DNA of 64,000 bases from Rhizorhabdus wittichii RW1 (GTDB taxonomy: Bacteria > Pseudomonadota > Alphaproteobacteria > Sphingomonadales > Sphingomonadaceae), in assembly GCA_000016765.1 (NCBI GenBank), contig CP000701.1:124001-188000 (forward strand), in the 5' to 3' direction. The translations under genes were made by a program, and so were the position numbers. The notes under the pieces were generated by a model that was not told where the DNA came from, ran no database searches, and saw nothing but the letters and a program-made list of their open reading frames with translations. This document shows positions 44,125 to 52,929 of this stretch, one piece after another. Position 1 is the stretch's first letter. Each line of letters begins with the position of its first letter.

Positions 44125-45810
44125 TCAAGCCTTTGGGATTATTGGCAGCAGGATGTGGGAGTCATATTCCCCCCCGCTATGCACGATATGCGTACCGGCG
44201 TTGCGGGTCTTGAGGTGCGAATTGCTCGCGGGGTCGTCCAGATAACGGTAGATGTCCTTCCCCTTGATGACGACGCGCAGCGTCTCACCGGCGCGGAACA
44301 GCGTGGAGGACGGCCAAACTCCGATTTCCACCGGCACGATCTCCCCGGGCACGAGGCGCTGTTCGCTTTGATGGCGATGAAAAGGTTCAGCCTCGGTCGA
44401 CCGTTCGGGATCAAGTTCGCGGTGGCTTGCGCGCAGCCAGCCAAGCGCGACGGGGCCATCCACATGCGTGGCGAAGAACGGGAAGCCCACCGGATCGCCC
44501 GCCTTGTCCAGCTTCTGGACCGCCACGAACAAGTCCATGTCGTCCGACCCATCGGCCTCGACCCACAGCTTGAGCTTCATCGGCCCGGTAACCTCGGTGT
44601 CCTGCGCGAACTTGTGGTCGAAGGTCAGCGGCGTGTCACCATCGGCGGCATAGCGCGCGTCCCCCGCCGTGGCGGGCTTTTCACCAACCAGCGTGCGTGC
44701 AGCGGTGTCCAGATACATCGGCGTCCACGCGGTACGCGCCAGCGGCCATTCGCGTTCTTCCCGCGTTTCACCGACATAGGCGCTTTCACGAACCTCGATG
44801 GTGATCAGCGGTTGATCGGTGAAGCGGTCCTCCCGACCCAGCAGGAAACGATCGAAGAAGGCCCGCTGCAACTCGACATTTTCGGGCGCGTAGTACTGCT
44901 CCCACTTCTTGCGGCCATGCACGCGCAGCCACTTGTCCTTTGAGGCGATATTGCGCCACGCGTTGATCGTGCCCTTGGTATGCAGCCCCTGATCCGACCA
45001 GCTCGCGCCGACCAGGGCGGGAACCTGCACCGACTTGATGTCGGGGTTTTTGAACTTCCAGAACCCGTCGTCGAAGGGATGCGCGTCGAAGTTCGCGTTC
45101 ATGTCCTCGGCGGTCTTGTTTGGCCAGCGCATGACCTGATCGATCAGTGCGGTGTGGCCGGTCTCGCGCATGCCGCCGTGATAGGCGAATTCGCGATAGC
45201 CATCGGACCATGCCTCCCAGGGAATGATCGCGGCCAGATGCGGTGGCTGCAACCCGGCGATCTGCCAGCAGACCACGCCCGGGTAGGAAACGCCGATGTA
45301 GCCGACCTTGCCGTTGCTCCACGACTGGACACCCGCCCATTCGCAAAGGTCGTACATGTCGCTGCGCTCGACATCGCCGAAATTGTAATAGATGCCCTCG
45401 TTGTTCCATGTGCCGCGCGGATCCGGGTAGATGACGGCATAGCCATGTTGCGTCCAGTACGCGGGATCGGGCGCTTCCCAGCCGGTGTGGTCCGAAATCA
45501 GGCCCGGCGCGACGTTCATAGCTTCGGGCAATTTGGAATTGGTCGCGTGCTTGCCGAATGCCGCCCAGCAAACGATCACGCCCAGTTCCGCGTCGTCGGC
45601 AGCGTCGGCGGGCAAATAGACATCCGCATAGAGCTTGACGCCATCGCGCATCGGCACCGACACATCGCGGAGGATGCGCATCCCATCGACCCGCTCTTCG
45701 CGCGGGTTCGGCGGATCACAGGCCTTGTTGCCATAACCGACAGTAATCTTGGGACCGTTGTCGGCGTGACGGGTCAGCAATTCCGCCGTCGTGAATGCGC
45801 CTTCGCTCAT
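44125..45810 (-). CDS. CocE/NonD-family hydrolase
   Basis: This is a 561-aa serine hydrolase of the X-Pro dipeptidyl-peptidase/cocaine-esterase type. VSVPMRDGVKLYADVYLP starts the alpha/beta core, YVIYPDPRG-like VIYPDPRGTWNNEG is the oxyanion segment, and the nucleophile Ser is about residue 175 in YIGVSYPGVV. The C-terminal jelly-roll (PMKLKLWVEADGSDDMDLFV) is typical. No signal peptide is evident. It may open an ester or acyl bond in the pathway. It lies between the beta-keto acid cleavage enzyme and the EthD gene. Confidence 0.88.
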   Translation of the reverse strand: MSEGAFTTAELLTRHADNGPKITVGYGNKACDPPNPREERVDGMRILRDVSVPMRDGVKLYADVYLPADAADDAELGVIVCWAAFGKHATNSKLPEAMNVAPGLISDHTGWEAPDPAYWTQHGYAVIYPDPRGTWNNEGIYYNFGDVERSDMYDLCEWAGVQSWSNGKVGYIGVSYPGVVCWQIAGLQPPHLAAIIPWEAWSDGYREFAYHGGMRETGHTALIDQVMRWPNKTAEDMNANFDAHPFDDGFWKFKNPDIKSVQVPALVGASWSDQGLHTKGTINAWRNIASKDKWLRVHGRKKWEQYYAPENVELQRAFFDRFLLGREDRFTDQPLITIEVRESAYVGETREEREWPLARTAWTPMYLDTAARTLVGEKPATAGDARYAADGDTPLTFDHKFAQDTEVTGPMKLKLWVEADGSDDMDLFVAVQKLDKAGDPVGFPFFATHVDGPVALGWLRASHRELDPERSTEAEPFHRHQSEQRLVPGEIVPVEIGVWPSSTLFRAGETLRVVIKGKDIYRYLDDPASNSHLKTRNAGTHIVHSGGEYDSHILLPIIPKA

Positions 45811-45838
45811 GATCTTCTCCTAACGAAACTTTTATTGT

Positions 45839-46771
45839 TCAGAAATTGACCCCATCACCGCCCTTGAGGCCGAGCATCTCGCGCGCCTCGTCGGGGGTGG
45901 CCGGCTCCAGCCCCATTTCGGCCAGGATGCGTTTGGCCTTCTGCACCTGCTGCGCGTTCGACACGGCAAGCTTCCCTCGCTCGATAAACAGGCTGTCTTC
46001 CAGTCCGACACGCACGTTTCCGCCCAGCAGTGCCGCCTGGGTAATGAAGGGCATCTGGTAACGCCCCGCCGCCAGTACCGACCACTGATAGCTGTCGCGC
46101 CCGAACAGACGGTCTGCCGTCCCCTTCATGAAGACCAGGTTTTCAAGATCGGCGCCGATGCCGCCCAGAATGCCGAAGATCATCTGAACGAAAAACGGCG
46201 GCTTCACCAATCCCCGATCCAGAAAATAGGCGAGGTTGTAGAGATGCCCGACATCATAGCATTCATGTTCGAACCGGGTGCCGTGATCGGCCAGAAGCTC
46301 GTAGTTGCGGCGGATGTCGGCGAAGGTGTTGCGGAAGATGAACTTCTCGGAGTCGAGGATGTACTGGTTTTCCCATGGAAATTTCCAATTCTCCACCTTG
46401 CGCCCCATGTCGTGGAACGCGAAGTTTATGGATCCCATGTTGAGCGAACACATTTCGGGCGAGAATGCGAGCGCGCCGGCCAGGCGGTCCTCCGGCGTCA
46501 TGTCGGGGCTGCCGCCGGTGGTCAGGTTGATGACCGCGTCGGTGCCCTGCTTGATGACCGGCAGGAACTGGCGATAGACATCGGGGCTGCCGGTCGGCGC
46601 GCCGGTTTCGGGATCGCGCGCGTGGATGTGCAGGATCGCGGCGCCAGCCTCGGCAGCCTCGATGGCCTGTCGCGCCAGATCGGCAGGCGTGTAGGGCAGC
46701 GCGTCCGACAAGGTCGGGGTGTGGATTCCGCCCGTGATGGCACAGGTGATAATGACTTTGTTTGACGCCAT
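45839..46771 (-). CDS. Beta-keto acid cleavage enzyme (BKACE, DUF849)
   Basis: This is a Zn-dependent enzyme of 310 aa that condenses a beta-keto acid with acetyl-CoA and splits it to acetoacetate and a new CoA ester. The metal-binding HIHARDPETG puts His at about residues 48 and 50. INLTTGGSPDMTPEDR and GGNVRVGLEDSLF are the conserved substrate and arginine segments. It lies directly downstream of a 3-hydroxyacyl-CoA dehydrogenase, which could generate its beta-keto substrate. Known relatives act on 3-keto-5-aminohexanoate and dehydrocarnitine; the substrate here is not determined. Confidence 0.9.
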   Translation of the reverse strand: MASNKVIITCAITGGIHTPTLSDALPYTPADLARQAIEAAEAGAAILHIHARDPETGAPTGSPDVYRQFLPVIKQGTDAVINLTTGGSPDMTPEDRLAGALAFSPEMCSLNMGSINFAFHDMGRKVENWKFPWENQYILDSEKFIFRNTFADIRRNYELLADHGTRFEHECYDVGHLYNLAYFLDRGLVKPPFFVQMIFGILGGIGADLENLVFMKGTADRLFGRDSYQWSVLAAGRYQMPFITQAALLGGNVRVGLEDSLFIERGKLAVSNAQQVQKAKRILAEMGLEPATPDEAREMLGLKGGDGVNF

Positions 46772-46814
46772 GATGCTCAACTAATCCCTGAAAATGTTGC
46801 CCCGGCAAGGCCGT

Positions 46815-47720
46815 TCATGTTCCCACGCTCCGCGCATCGAGCAGATGGCGTACAAGCCGTGCGCGCACCGCCTGGATCGCCTCGGGACTCCATGTTCGGA
46901 ATCCCTCGCCACTCTTGAACCCCAGCCTGCCTTCCGCGACCTGCTGTTCGAGAAATTCGTGCGGCCGGTCGTGCCGGTCGAGTTCGGGCATGATCGTGCG
47001 ATGGATATCGAGCGTCAGGTCCAGACCGACCAGATCGGCATTCTCCAGCGGCCCCAGCACCGGAAGGCGCAGGCCGAAGCTGTGCTTAACGCAATCGTCC
47101 AGCGTGGCGGCATCGCAAATACCCTCTGCGACCATCGCGATCGCTTCGCGCCACAGCGCATGCTGCAAACGGTTGGCGACAAAGCCGGGCAAATCCTTGC
47201 GAATATGGGCCGGCCTTTTCCCGACGGAGGCGAGGAGCTCCATTGTCCGGGCGACTGTTTCCTCACTCGTGCCCGGGGCCTGGATCACCTCGACCAGCGG
47301 CACCAGCGTCGCCGGATTCCACCAGTGCGTCCCGACGATCCGGTGCGCCGTCGGCAACCCTTCGGCAATCGCGCCGCATGGAATGACGGAGCTATTACTG
47401 GCGAGGATCGCATCCGCCGGCGCCGCCTCAACAAGCTGCGCGAAGATGGCGCGCTTGAGCGGCAGCTTCTCAGGGGCGGCCTCCGTAACGAAGCCGGCGT
47501 CCGCTACGGCCTCGGCCAGATGCTCCACGGGCGTAACACGCTCTGCAAACGTCGGATCGTCGCCGAGCTGCGCCAGCCCCTGGCGCACCCGTTCGACCAG
47601 CGTACCGCGCGCGGCAGCGTCCGGTTCATGGACCGTCACCGCATGGCCAGCTGCGGCGAAAACCTGCGCGATGCCGGCTCCCATCAACCCGCCGCCGATG
47701 ATCCCGATGCGCATCATCAT
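46815..47720 (-). CDS. 3-hydroxyacyl-CoA dehydrogenase family protein
   Basis: This is a 301-aa NAD-dependent dehydrogenase of the 3-hydroxybutyryl-CoA/L-carnitine dehydrogenase/lambda-crystallin family. The Rossmann motif is IGIIGGGLMGAGIA at the start. VGTHWWNPATLVPLVEVI carries the catalytic His and Glu (a variant of HFFNP). The C-terminal helical domain has FVANRLQHALWREAI. The start cluster ATGATGATG overlaps the upstream SDR stop. Placement before BKACE suggests oxidation of a free or CoA-bound 3-hydroxy acid. Confidence 0.88.
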   Translation of the reverse strand: MMMRIGIIGGGLMGAGIAQVFAAAGHAVTVHEPDAAARGTLVERVRQGLAQLGDDPTFAERVTPVEHLAEAVADAGFVTEAAPEKLPLKRAIFAQLVEAAPADAILASNSSVIPCGAIAEGLPTAHRIVGTHWWNPATLVPLVEVIQAPGTSEETVARTMELLASVGKRPAHIRKDLPGFVANRLQHALWREAIAMVAEGICDAATLDDCVKHSFGLRLPVLGPLENADLVGLDLTLDIHRTIMPELDRHDRPHEFLEQQVAEGRLGFKSGEGFRTWSPEAIQAVRARLVRHLLDARSVGT

Positions 47721-48517
47721 CCCGCCGTATAGCCGCCATCGGCGTAGACGATGTGGCCCGTGTGGAAATCGGACGCCCTGGAGCAAAGGAAAAGCAGCGG
47801 CCCCGCAAGGTCCTCCGGCTCGCCGAGGCGGCCGATCGGCACGCGGGCAAGGAAACCGTTGCGCACGTTCGTGGCGTTGTCGTTATCCTCGAACATCCAG
47901 GCCGTGACCGGAGAACGGAATACCGTTGGCGCGATCGCGTTGACGGTAATCCCGTACTTGCCCCATTCGCAGCCCAGCGCCTTGGTCATGCCGTCGATCG
48001 CCGATTTGGAGGTGCAATAGGCCGAATATCCCGCCGGATGGCCAAGCTTGCCGCGCGCCGACGAGGTAAATACCACCTTCCCGCCCCTGCCCTGCTCGAT
48101 CATCCGTTTTCCCGCCGCGCGCGCCATCAACCAGGCGCCATCGACATTCGCCGTCATTACCTTCTGGAAACGATCCGGCGCCATATCGACGATCGGCGAG
48201 ACATCATTCATCCCCGAGGCGATCACGAGGATATCGACGCTGCCATAAGCTTCGACTGCGGCCGCGACGATCGCATCGCAGTCTGTCTCGGTATTCGGGC
48301 GGCGGTTGACCGGAACCGCTTCGATTCCGGCCTCGGCCAGTTCAGCAGTCAATGTCGCGAGTCCGTCCTTGCTGCCGGCCGTTACGACCAGCCGGGCACC
48401 CGACTTGCCAAGCGTGGCGCAGACCACCTTTCCGAAGGACCCCGTCGCGCCGACGATGATCGCCGACTTGCCCGCGACATCAAACAGGCTTCCCGTATCG
48501 ATCCGGGGCAGGCTCAT
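47717..48517 (-). CDS. Short-chain dehydrogenase/reductase
   Basis: This is an SDR of 266 aa. The cofactor motif is VGATGSFGKVV, atypical like that of its paralog at 22868-23692. Catalytic residues lie in FTSSARGKLG and YSAYCTSKSA. The stop overlaps the next gene by ATGA and the start overlaps the cupin stop. The near-identical substrate-loop (TVFRSPVTAWMFEDND) suggests both SDRs handle similar substrates in two clusters that share an operator-like site. Confidence 0.88.
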   Translation of the reverse strand: MSLPRIDTGSLFDVAGKSAIIVGATGSFGKVVCATLGKSGARLVVTAGSKDGLATLTAELAEAGIEAVPVNRRPNTETDCDAIVAAAVEAYGSVDILVIASGMNDVSPIVDMAPDRFQKVMTANVDGAWLMARAAGKRMIEQGRGGKVVFTSSARGKLGHPAGYSAYCTSKSAIDGMTKALGCEWGKYGITVNAIAPTVFRSPVTAWMFEDNDNATNVRNGFLARVPIGRLGEPEDLAGPLLFLCSRASDFHTGHIVYADGGYTAG

Positions 48518-48864
48518 GCTGCTTTCACCGGAGAAGGCATCACTACCAGCATGGTCGCCATAATATTGCCGTCGTTGCGCACGGCACGCGCTTCGCCGCC
48601 GGGAATGAAGCAGCTGTCGAGCTTGCCCAAAACCTGCGTCTCGCCCGAGCCCAGTTCGATCGTCACTTCGCCCTCGATCACGACATAGATCTTCCCCAGC
48701 GGTCCTGCGTCCATTTCGGCGCCGCCACCTGGCAGGAAGTAGGACAGGCCCGTCCAGGCGAAGTCTGCGCCGCTGGCCTCAAGACCCTGCAGGCGAAGCG
48801 ACCGCATGTCGTAATGCTTCGGCGCAATATAGGTTTTGGCGTCTGCAAGGCGCACGACTTCCAT
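48514..48864 (-). CDS. Small single-domain cupin
   Basis: This is a 116-aa cupin. IYVVIEGEVTIEL and CFIPGGEARAVRN are the two cupin beta motifs, but the usual H-x-H is not obvious, so metal binding is uncertain. I start at the ATG at 48864 (MEVVRLADAK) because it gives a standard small cupin; a longer frame reaches 48909. It overlaps the SDR by ATGA. Its role may be isomerase-like or accessory. Confidence 0.75.
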   Translation of the reverse strand: MEVVRLADAKTYIAPKHYDMRSLRLQGLEASGADFAWTGLSYFLPGGGAEMDAGPLGKIYVVIEGEVTIELGSGETQVLGKLDSCFIPGGEARAVRNDGNIMATMLVVMPSPVKAA

Positions 48865-48948
48865 GTCCGATCCTCTCGATCTTCGGCTGCCTGCCGGTTT
48901 ATGCTCCATCGGCGTGGCAGCCCCAGGGCCGCCACGCGCGAAGAGTGC

Positions 48949-49821
48949 TCAGTCGTTGTCCTTGCCGGTTTCGATCCGGAAATTGCCGGTAGGATCGACA
49001 ATCGCCACAAGGCGGACGATGCAGCCATCGCCCTTCTTCCAGCGCCACGGGAAGGCGGCGAAGGTCACGCGCTTGCCGGTTACCTTGTCGATATCGCCAC
49101 CGACATTCTCGAACCCGCAGATGCCCGCCGACAGGATCGCGTTGTGGCAGGGTTCCCACTCAGGGAAATCCTCGATCACCTTGCGGCCGGTCAACTGTTC
49201 ATATTCGATATTGACCTGGGGGATGAGGCCATGCGGCGCGCCCGTGCCGTGCGGGCCGATCGCGGTGCCCAGCGGATGGTCGAGCGCCTGGGTGTCCGAC
49301 CCGCACATCTTGACCTTCTTCTGCACGAACCACTCGCCCGCTTCCTTGTAGAAGCCCGGCGAGTAGGCGTAATAATGGCGGTTATCGCCGTAATATTTAT
49401 GCCAGCCGGTGTTGACGATCACGATGTCGCCTTCTCGGATCTGCGGACGCGCATTCTCCAGGTCTTCCGCCGTGATCACTTCCCATTTCTTCTTGGGGAT
49501 CGACACCACGACACCGGTGCCAAAGAAATAGGGCAACGGCACTTCGTCCATGAACGGCGTGCCCGGGACCACGTGCGCCGGGGCATTGATATGCGTCCCG
49601 GAATGCATGACGGTAGTGATCTTCTGCGTCAGCACGCCCGATCGGGACATGCCATGCAAGCGCTCGATCTTGACGTCCTCGAAATAGGGCCAGCACGGCT
49701 GTCCAAGGCCCCAAGGGTGCGACAGGTCGTAAAATTCAAGGCCCATGCTGTTGAGCAAATTGGACTCTTTGAACTGGCATAGCGTCTCATCGCGCCAATC
49801 GCCTTCTTCCCATCCGGGCAT
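48949..49821 (-). CDS. Cyclase-family metal-dependent hydrolase (kynurenine-formamidase-like)
   Basis: This is a 290-aa protein of the cyclase superfamily. The metal motif is HSGTHINAPAHV at about residues 73-84. It differs from the usual H-x-G-T-H-x-D-x-P-x-H by Asn at the Asp position. FYDLSHPWGLGQPCWP and VNTGWHKYYGD are also family segments. Members hydrolyse cyclic amides, isatin or beta-diketones. ATG 49821 follows a strong TAGGAGAG ribosome binding site. It is the first gene of the operon facing the IclR regulator. Confidence 0.85.
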   Translation of the reverse strand: MPGWEEGDWRDETLCQFKESNLLNSMGLEFYDLSHPWGLGQPCWPYFEDVKIERLHGMSRSGVLTQKITTVMHSGTHINAPAHVVPGTPFMDEVPLPYFFGTGVVVSIPKKKWEVITAEDLENARPQIREGDIVIVNTGWHKYYGDNRHYYAYSPGFYKEAGEWFVQKKVKMCGSDTQALDHPLGTAIGPHGTGAPHGLIPQVNIEYEQLTGRKVIEDFPEWEPCHNAILSAGICGFENVGGDIDKVTGKRVTFAAFPWRWKKGDGCIVRLVAIVDPTGNFRIETGKDND

Positions 49822-49840
49822 TCTACTCTCCTAGCGTGAT

Positions 49841-49857
49841 GTACCGATATATGGTAC
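49841..49857. promoter_or_regulatory. Operator-like site GTACC-N7-GGTAC between cyclase and IclR genes
   Basis: An inverted repeat with 5-bp arms around GATATAT lies 20 bp before the cyclase start. ATATGGTA recurs about 25 bp further on (49870s). The half-sites and spacing match 22752-22767. A position between divergent genes fits an IclR autoregulatory operator. Confidence 0.6.
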
Positions 49858-49941
49858 TTTATGTATGAGAATATGGTATTCCAGGCTATGTGGACATGTC
49901 AACAGTGGACAAAGCACAAAGTGAATTGCAGAGAGGCTTCG

Positions 49942-50706
49942 ATGGCAAACAGCGATGAAAAGGGAGGACCGGGCGTCGTAGCGCGCTCGGCGGCGATCAT
50001 GCGGGCGCTGGCCAGTTCTCAGGACGGCTTCAGTCTGGGCCAGATAGCCAAGCAGGTCGGAATGGCACGGTCCACTGTACAGCGCCTGGTTTATGCGCTC
50101 GAATCCGAGGGTTTGGTAATGTCCGGTGCCGCTGCAGGGCAGATAACGCTCGGGCCGGAAATCTTGCGACTCGCCTCCTCGATGATGCCGGCTCTGGCGA
50201 CGCGCGTGCGACCGATCATGACCAAGCTTTCGGAGCAGACGCAGGAGACCATCGATCTTGCGACCATTCGCCGTCGTGGCGTCCTATTCATCGACCAGAT
50301 TCCCGGTCAGCACCGACTCGCGGCAGTTTCGCATGTCGGAGACCAGTTTCCGCTTCACTGCTCGTCGGTCGGCAAGGCGTTCCTGGCGCGCATGAAGCGC
50401 GCCGAAATTGAAGCGTTGATCGGAACCAGCTACGAGCGGCGGACGCCGCACACGCTGACCGAAATCGGTCCGCTTCTCGCCAGCCTGGAACAGACCGCGC
50501 AAACCGGCTTCGGCTTTGACGAGGAAGAACATTCCGAAGGCATCTGCGCGATCGGCTTCGTCCTGCGCGATGCATCCAGCCACTGGTACGGGCTCTCCAT
50601 ACCCGTTCCGCTTCAACGCTATACCGCCACGCGCGATCACCTGACCGCCATGCTGTCGCTTGCGCGCGAAGAACTTGCGCAATCGCTTCGGTCCGACCCC
50701 ATCTAG
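49942..50706 (+). CDS. IclR-family transcriptional regulator
   Basis: This is a 254-aa IclR regulator. An N-terminal winged helix (FSLGQIAKQVGMARSTVQRL) precedes the effector domain (HVGDQFPLHCSSVGKAFLA is the IclR signature). ATG 49942 follows GAGAGG; the longer frame would run through the operator. It is divergent from the cyclase operon and so likely represses or activates it. It overlaps the convergent MarR gene by 4 nt at the stop. Confidence 0.9.
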   Translation: MANSDEKGGPGVVARSAAIMRALASSQDGFSLGQIAKQVGMARSTVQRLVYALESEGLVMSGAAAGQITLGPEILRLASSMMPALATRVRPIMTKLSEQTQETIDLATIRRRGVLFIDQIPGQHRLAAVSHVGDQFPLHCSSVGKAFLARMKRAEIEALIGTSYERRTPHTLTEIGPLLASLEQTAQTGFGFDEEEHSEGICAIGFVLRDASSHWYGLSIPVPLQRYTATRDHLTAMLSLAREELAQSLRSDPI

Positions 50707-51152
50707 ATTTCGCACCCGTCTGCCAGATATGTCCGCAGTGCGCCGATCATCTCCGTGAACGCCGCGCTTCCGATCCCCTGCCTGGCTTCCGATTCGGCCT
50801 GTTCGATCGCAGCTCGAAACGCCTCCAGCCACTGACGGCCCTCCGCCGTGAACCGGACGATCCTGACCCGCGCATCTTCCGCAGACGTTTCGCGGAACAC
50901 CAGGCCTATCGCTTCACACTGCACGACCAGTTCGCCCATCGCCTGTTTCGTCATGGCTGCGCGGCGGGCCAGCTCGGTGATCGCAGTCCCGTCCAGGTCC
51001 AGATTGCGTGTCAGGCCGATATGGCTCGTGCGAACCGCCGTATAGCCCTGCTGATGCAACAGGTCGAACACCCGGCCTTCAAACCGGGCAATGGCCCGAT
51101 TGAGCAGACGCCCCATATTCTGCCGCCGCCATGCCTGATCGCCGTCCATCAC
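50703..51152 (-). CDS. MarR-family transcriptional regulator
   Basis: This is a 149-aa MarR protein. The winged helix reads GTAITELARRAAMTKQAMGELVVQCEAIGLV, followed by the wing EDARVRIVRFTAEG. It is divergent from the resorcinol/hydroxyquinol operon across 88 bp, with an inverted repeat on that promoter. Starts at 51152, 51149 or 51116 are all possible. Confidence 0.88.
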   Translation of the reverse strand: MMDGDQAWRRQNMGRLLNRAIARFEGRVFDLLHQQGYTAVRTSHIGLTRNLDLDGTAITELARRAAMTKQAMGELVVQCEAIGLVFRETSAEDARVRIVRFTAEGRQWLEAFRAAIEQAESEARQGIGSAAFTEMIGALRTYLADGCEI

Positions 51153-51191
51153 GATTCAATATTCCTCCGGATCACCAATTTAGTAAGGTGG

Positions 51192-51220
51192 CTTGACTAT
51201 TTTCAAGTCTAACGTATTTT
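51192..51220 (+). promoter_or_regulatory. Promoter with overlapping inverted repeat for the hydroxyquinol operon
   Basis: TTGACT (51193-51198) and TATTTT (51215-51220) are separated by 16 bp, a good sigma-70 spacing. CTTGA (51192-51196) and TCAAG (51203-51207) form an inverted repeat that overlaps the -35 box, a plausible MarR operator. Confidence 0.55.
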
Positions 51221-51240
51221 TGAGGATAAGGAGAGGCGAT

Positions 51241-52929
51241 ATGGCAAATGTCGTGCAAGCATCGTGTGAAGTCCTGATTGTCGGCGGAGGACCATGCGGC
51301 CTGATGCTCGCGATCGAACTGGGCCGCCGCGGGGTCGACACCATCCTGATCGACGCCAAACCGGGAACGGCACGCAACCCCCAGGCGAACGCCACCCAGG
51401 CACGCACGATGGAGCATTATCGGCGCCTGGGCTTTGCCGATGAGGTACGCGCGCTGGGCCTACCCTCCGATTATCCCACCGACATCGCCTATTTCACCCG
51501 CTACGCTGATCGCGAGCTGGCGCGGTTCCGCCTCCCCTCGGCGCACGAGGCGCAGGCCTCCGTGCGCAGCATGGCAGGCTCATGGAGCGCTGCCGAGCTT
51601 CCCCATCGGGTGTCGCAGAAGTTTGTCGAAGAGGCCTTGCTGCGGCACGCCCGCAATCAATCGAGCGTGCGCATGATGCACAGCCACAGGCTAACCTCTT
51701 TTGCAGAAGCGGTGGATAGCGTGACCGCCAAAGTCGAACCGACCAAGGGTGGCGAAGCGCTGACGATCCATGCGCGCTATCTGGTGGGGGCCGATGGCGC
51801 GCGCAGCCAGATACGCCGCGCACTCGGAATCCAGATGGTGGGCGAAAGCGGCGTCCAGCGCGATTTCTTCGGTGGCCGAATGGCTGCAGTCTATTTGCGC
51901 GCCAAGGATTTCTACGCGGAAACGGGGCATGATCGTGCTTGGATGTATTGGGCGTTCAACACGCAGCGCAGGGGATGGCTGGCTGCGGTGGATGGCAACG
52001 GCGAGTTCTTCTTCAATACCCAGCTACGGACCGAGGAAGAGGAACGCCCTCTCGACAAGGCTTTCGTAACCGAACTTTTCACGCAGGCCACCGGCCGGCC
52101 AATCGATTTCGAGATTCTGGAAACCGGCGTCTGGATCGCTGGCCACTGCCTCGTGGCCGAATCACTCGGCCGGGACCGGGTGTGGATCGCCGGAGACGCC
52201 GCCCATCTGTTCACGCCTGCTGGTGGCAACGGCTACAACACGGCAGTTGAGGACGCGGTGAATCTGGCGTGGAAACTTGCCGCTGCAGCGCGCGGTCAAG
52301 CTGGACAGACGCTGCTCGAAAGCTACGATATCGAGCGCCGCCGCATCGCTACCCGCAACACCGGCTATGCCCGCGAACTGGCGCGATCCATTGGCGAGTT
52401 CGTGCCATCACCGCTGATCGAGCAGGACGGGCCGGAAGGCGATCTGGCCCGGCAGGAAGCAGGAGTCTATCTTGAGGCCCATGCGCGCCGTGAGTTCAAT
52501 ATTCCGGGCATCACCTTTGGCGGCCGCTATGACGGTTCACCCGTGATTGCATGCGAGGATGCCGCGCGCCCGCCTGACCAGATGAACGTCTATCAGCCGA
52601 CCGCTCTACCCGGCGGACGCCCCCCTCATGCGTGGCTGCCTGATGGAACTAGCCTGTACGACCGGTTCGGGCCGGAATGGACGTTGCTCGTGCTTGCATC
52701 ACCCGATGGGGCGACAGATGCGCTGCGCGCTGCCTTTGCGCTGGTCGGTCAGCAGCTCGATATCGTGCTGCTGCCGGACGAAGGCCTCGCCGCGCTCTAT
52801 GAGCGGCGCATGGCGCTGATCCGGCCCGACCAGATTGTCGCATGGCGGGGTGATGCACTTCCCGATGATCCGGCGCAGCTCGTCCGACACTTGCTTGGGC
52901 ACCACACTGCGGCAGTGGTTCCGGCATGA
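51241..52929 (+). CDS. FAD-dependent aromatic hydroxylase (resorcinol-type)
   Basis: This is a 562-aa class A flavoprotein. VLIVGGGPCGLMLAIELGRR, the DG motif VGADGARSQIRR and GDAAHLFTPAGGNGYNTAVED are clear, and a C-terminal thioredoxin-like domain follows. ATG 51241 has an AAGGAGAGG ribosome binding site. The next genes make maleylacetate reductase and hydroxyquinol dioxygenase, so the likely product is hydroxyquinol from resorcinol or a related phenol. The start overlaps no other gene; the stop overlaps the reductase by ATGA. Confidence 0.9.
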   Translation: MANVVQASCEVLIVGGGPCGLMLAIELGRRGVDTILIDAKPGTARNPQANATQARTMEHYRRLGFADEVRALGLPSDYPTDIAYFTRYADRELARFRLPSAHEAQASVRSMAGSWSAAELPHRVSQKFVEEALLRHARNQSSVRMMHSHRLTSFAEAVDSVTAKVEPTKGGEALTIHARYLVGADGARSQIRRALGIQMVGESGVQRDFFGGRMAAVYLRAKDFYAETGHDRAWMYWAFNTQRRGWLAAVDGNGEFFFNTQLRTEEEERPLDKAFVTELFTQATGRPIDFEILETGVWIAGHCLVAESLGRDRVWIAGDAAHLFTPAGGNGYNTAVEDAVNLAWKLAAAARGQAGQTLLESYDIERRRIATRNTGYARELARSIGEFVPSPLIEQDGPEGDLARQEAGVYLEAHARREFNIPGITFGGRYDGSPVIACEDAARPPDQMNVYQPTALPGGRPPHAWLPDGTSLYDRFGPEWTLLVLASPDGATDALRAAFALVGQQLDIVLLPDEGLAALYERRMALIRPDQIVAWRGDALPDDPAQLVRHLLGHHTAAVVPA

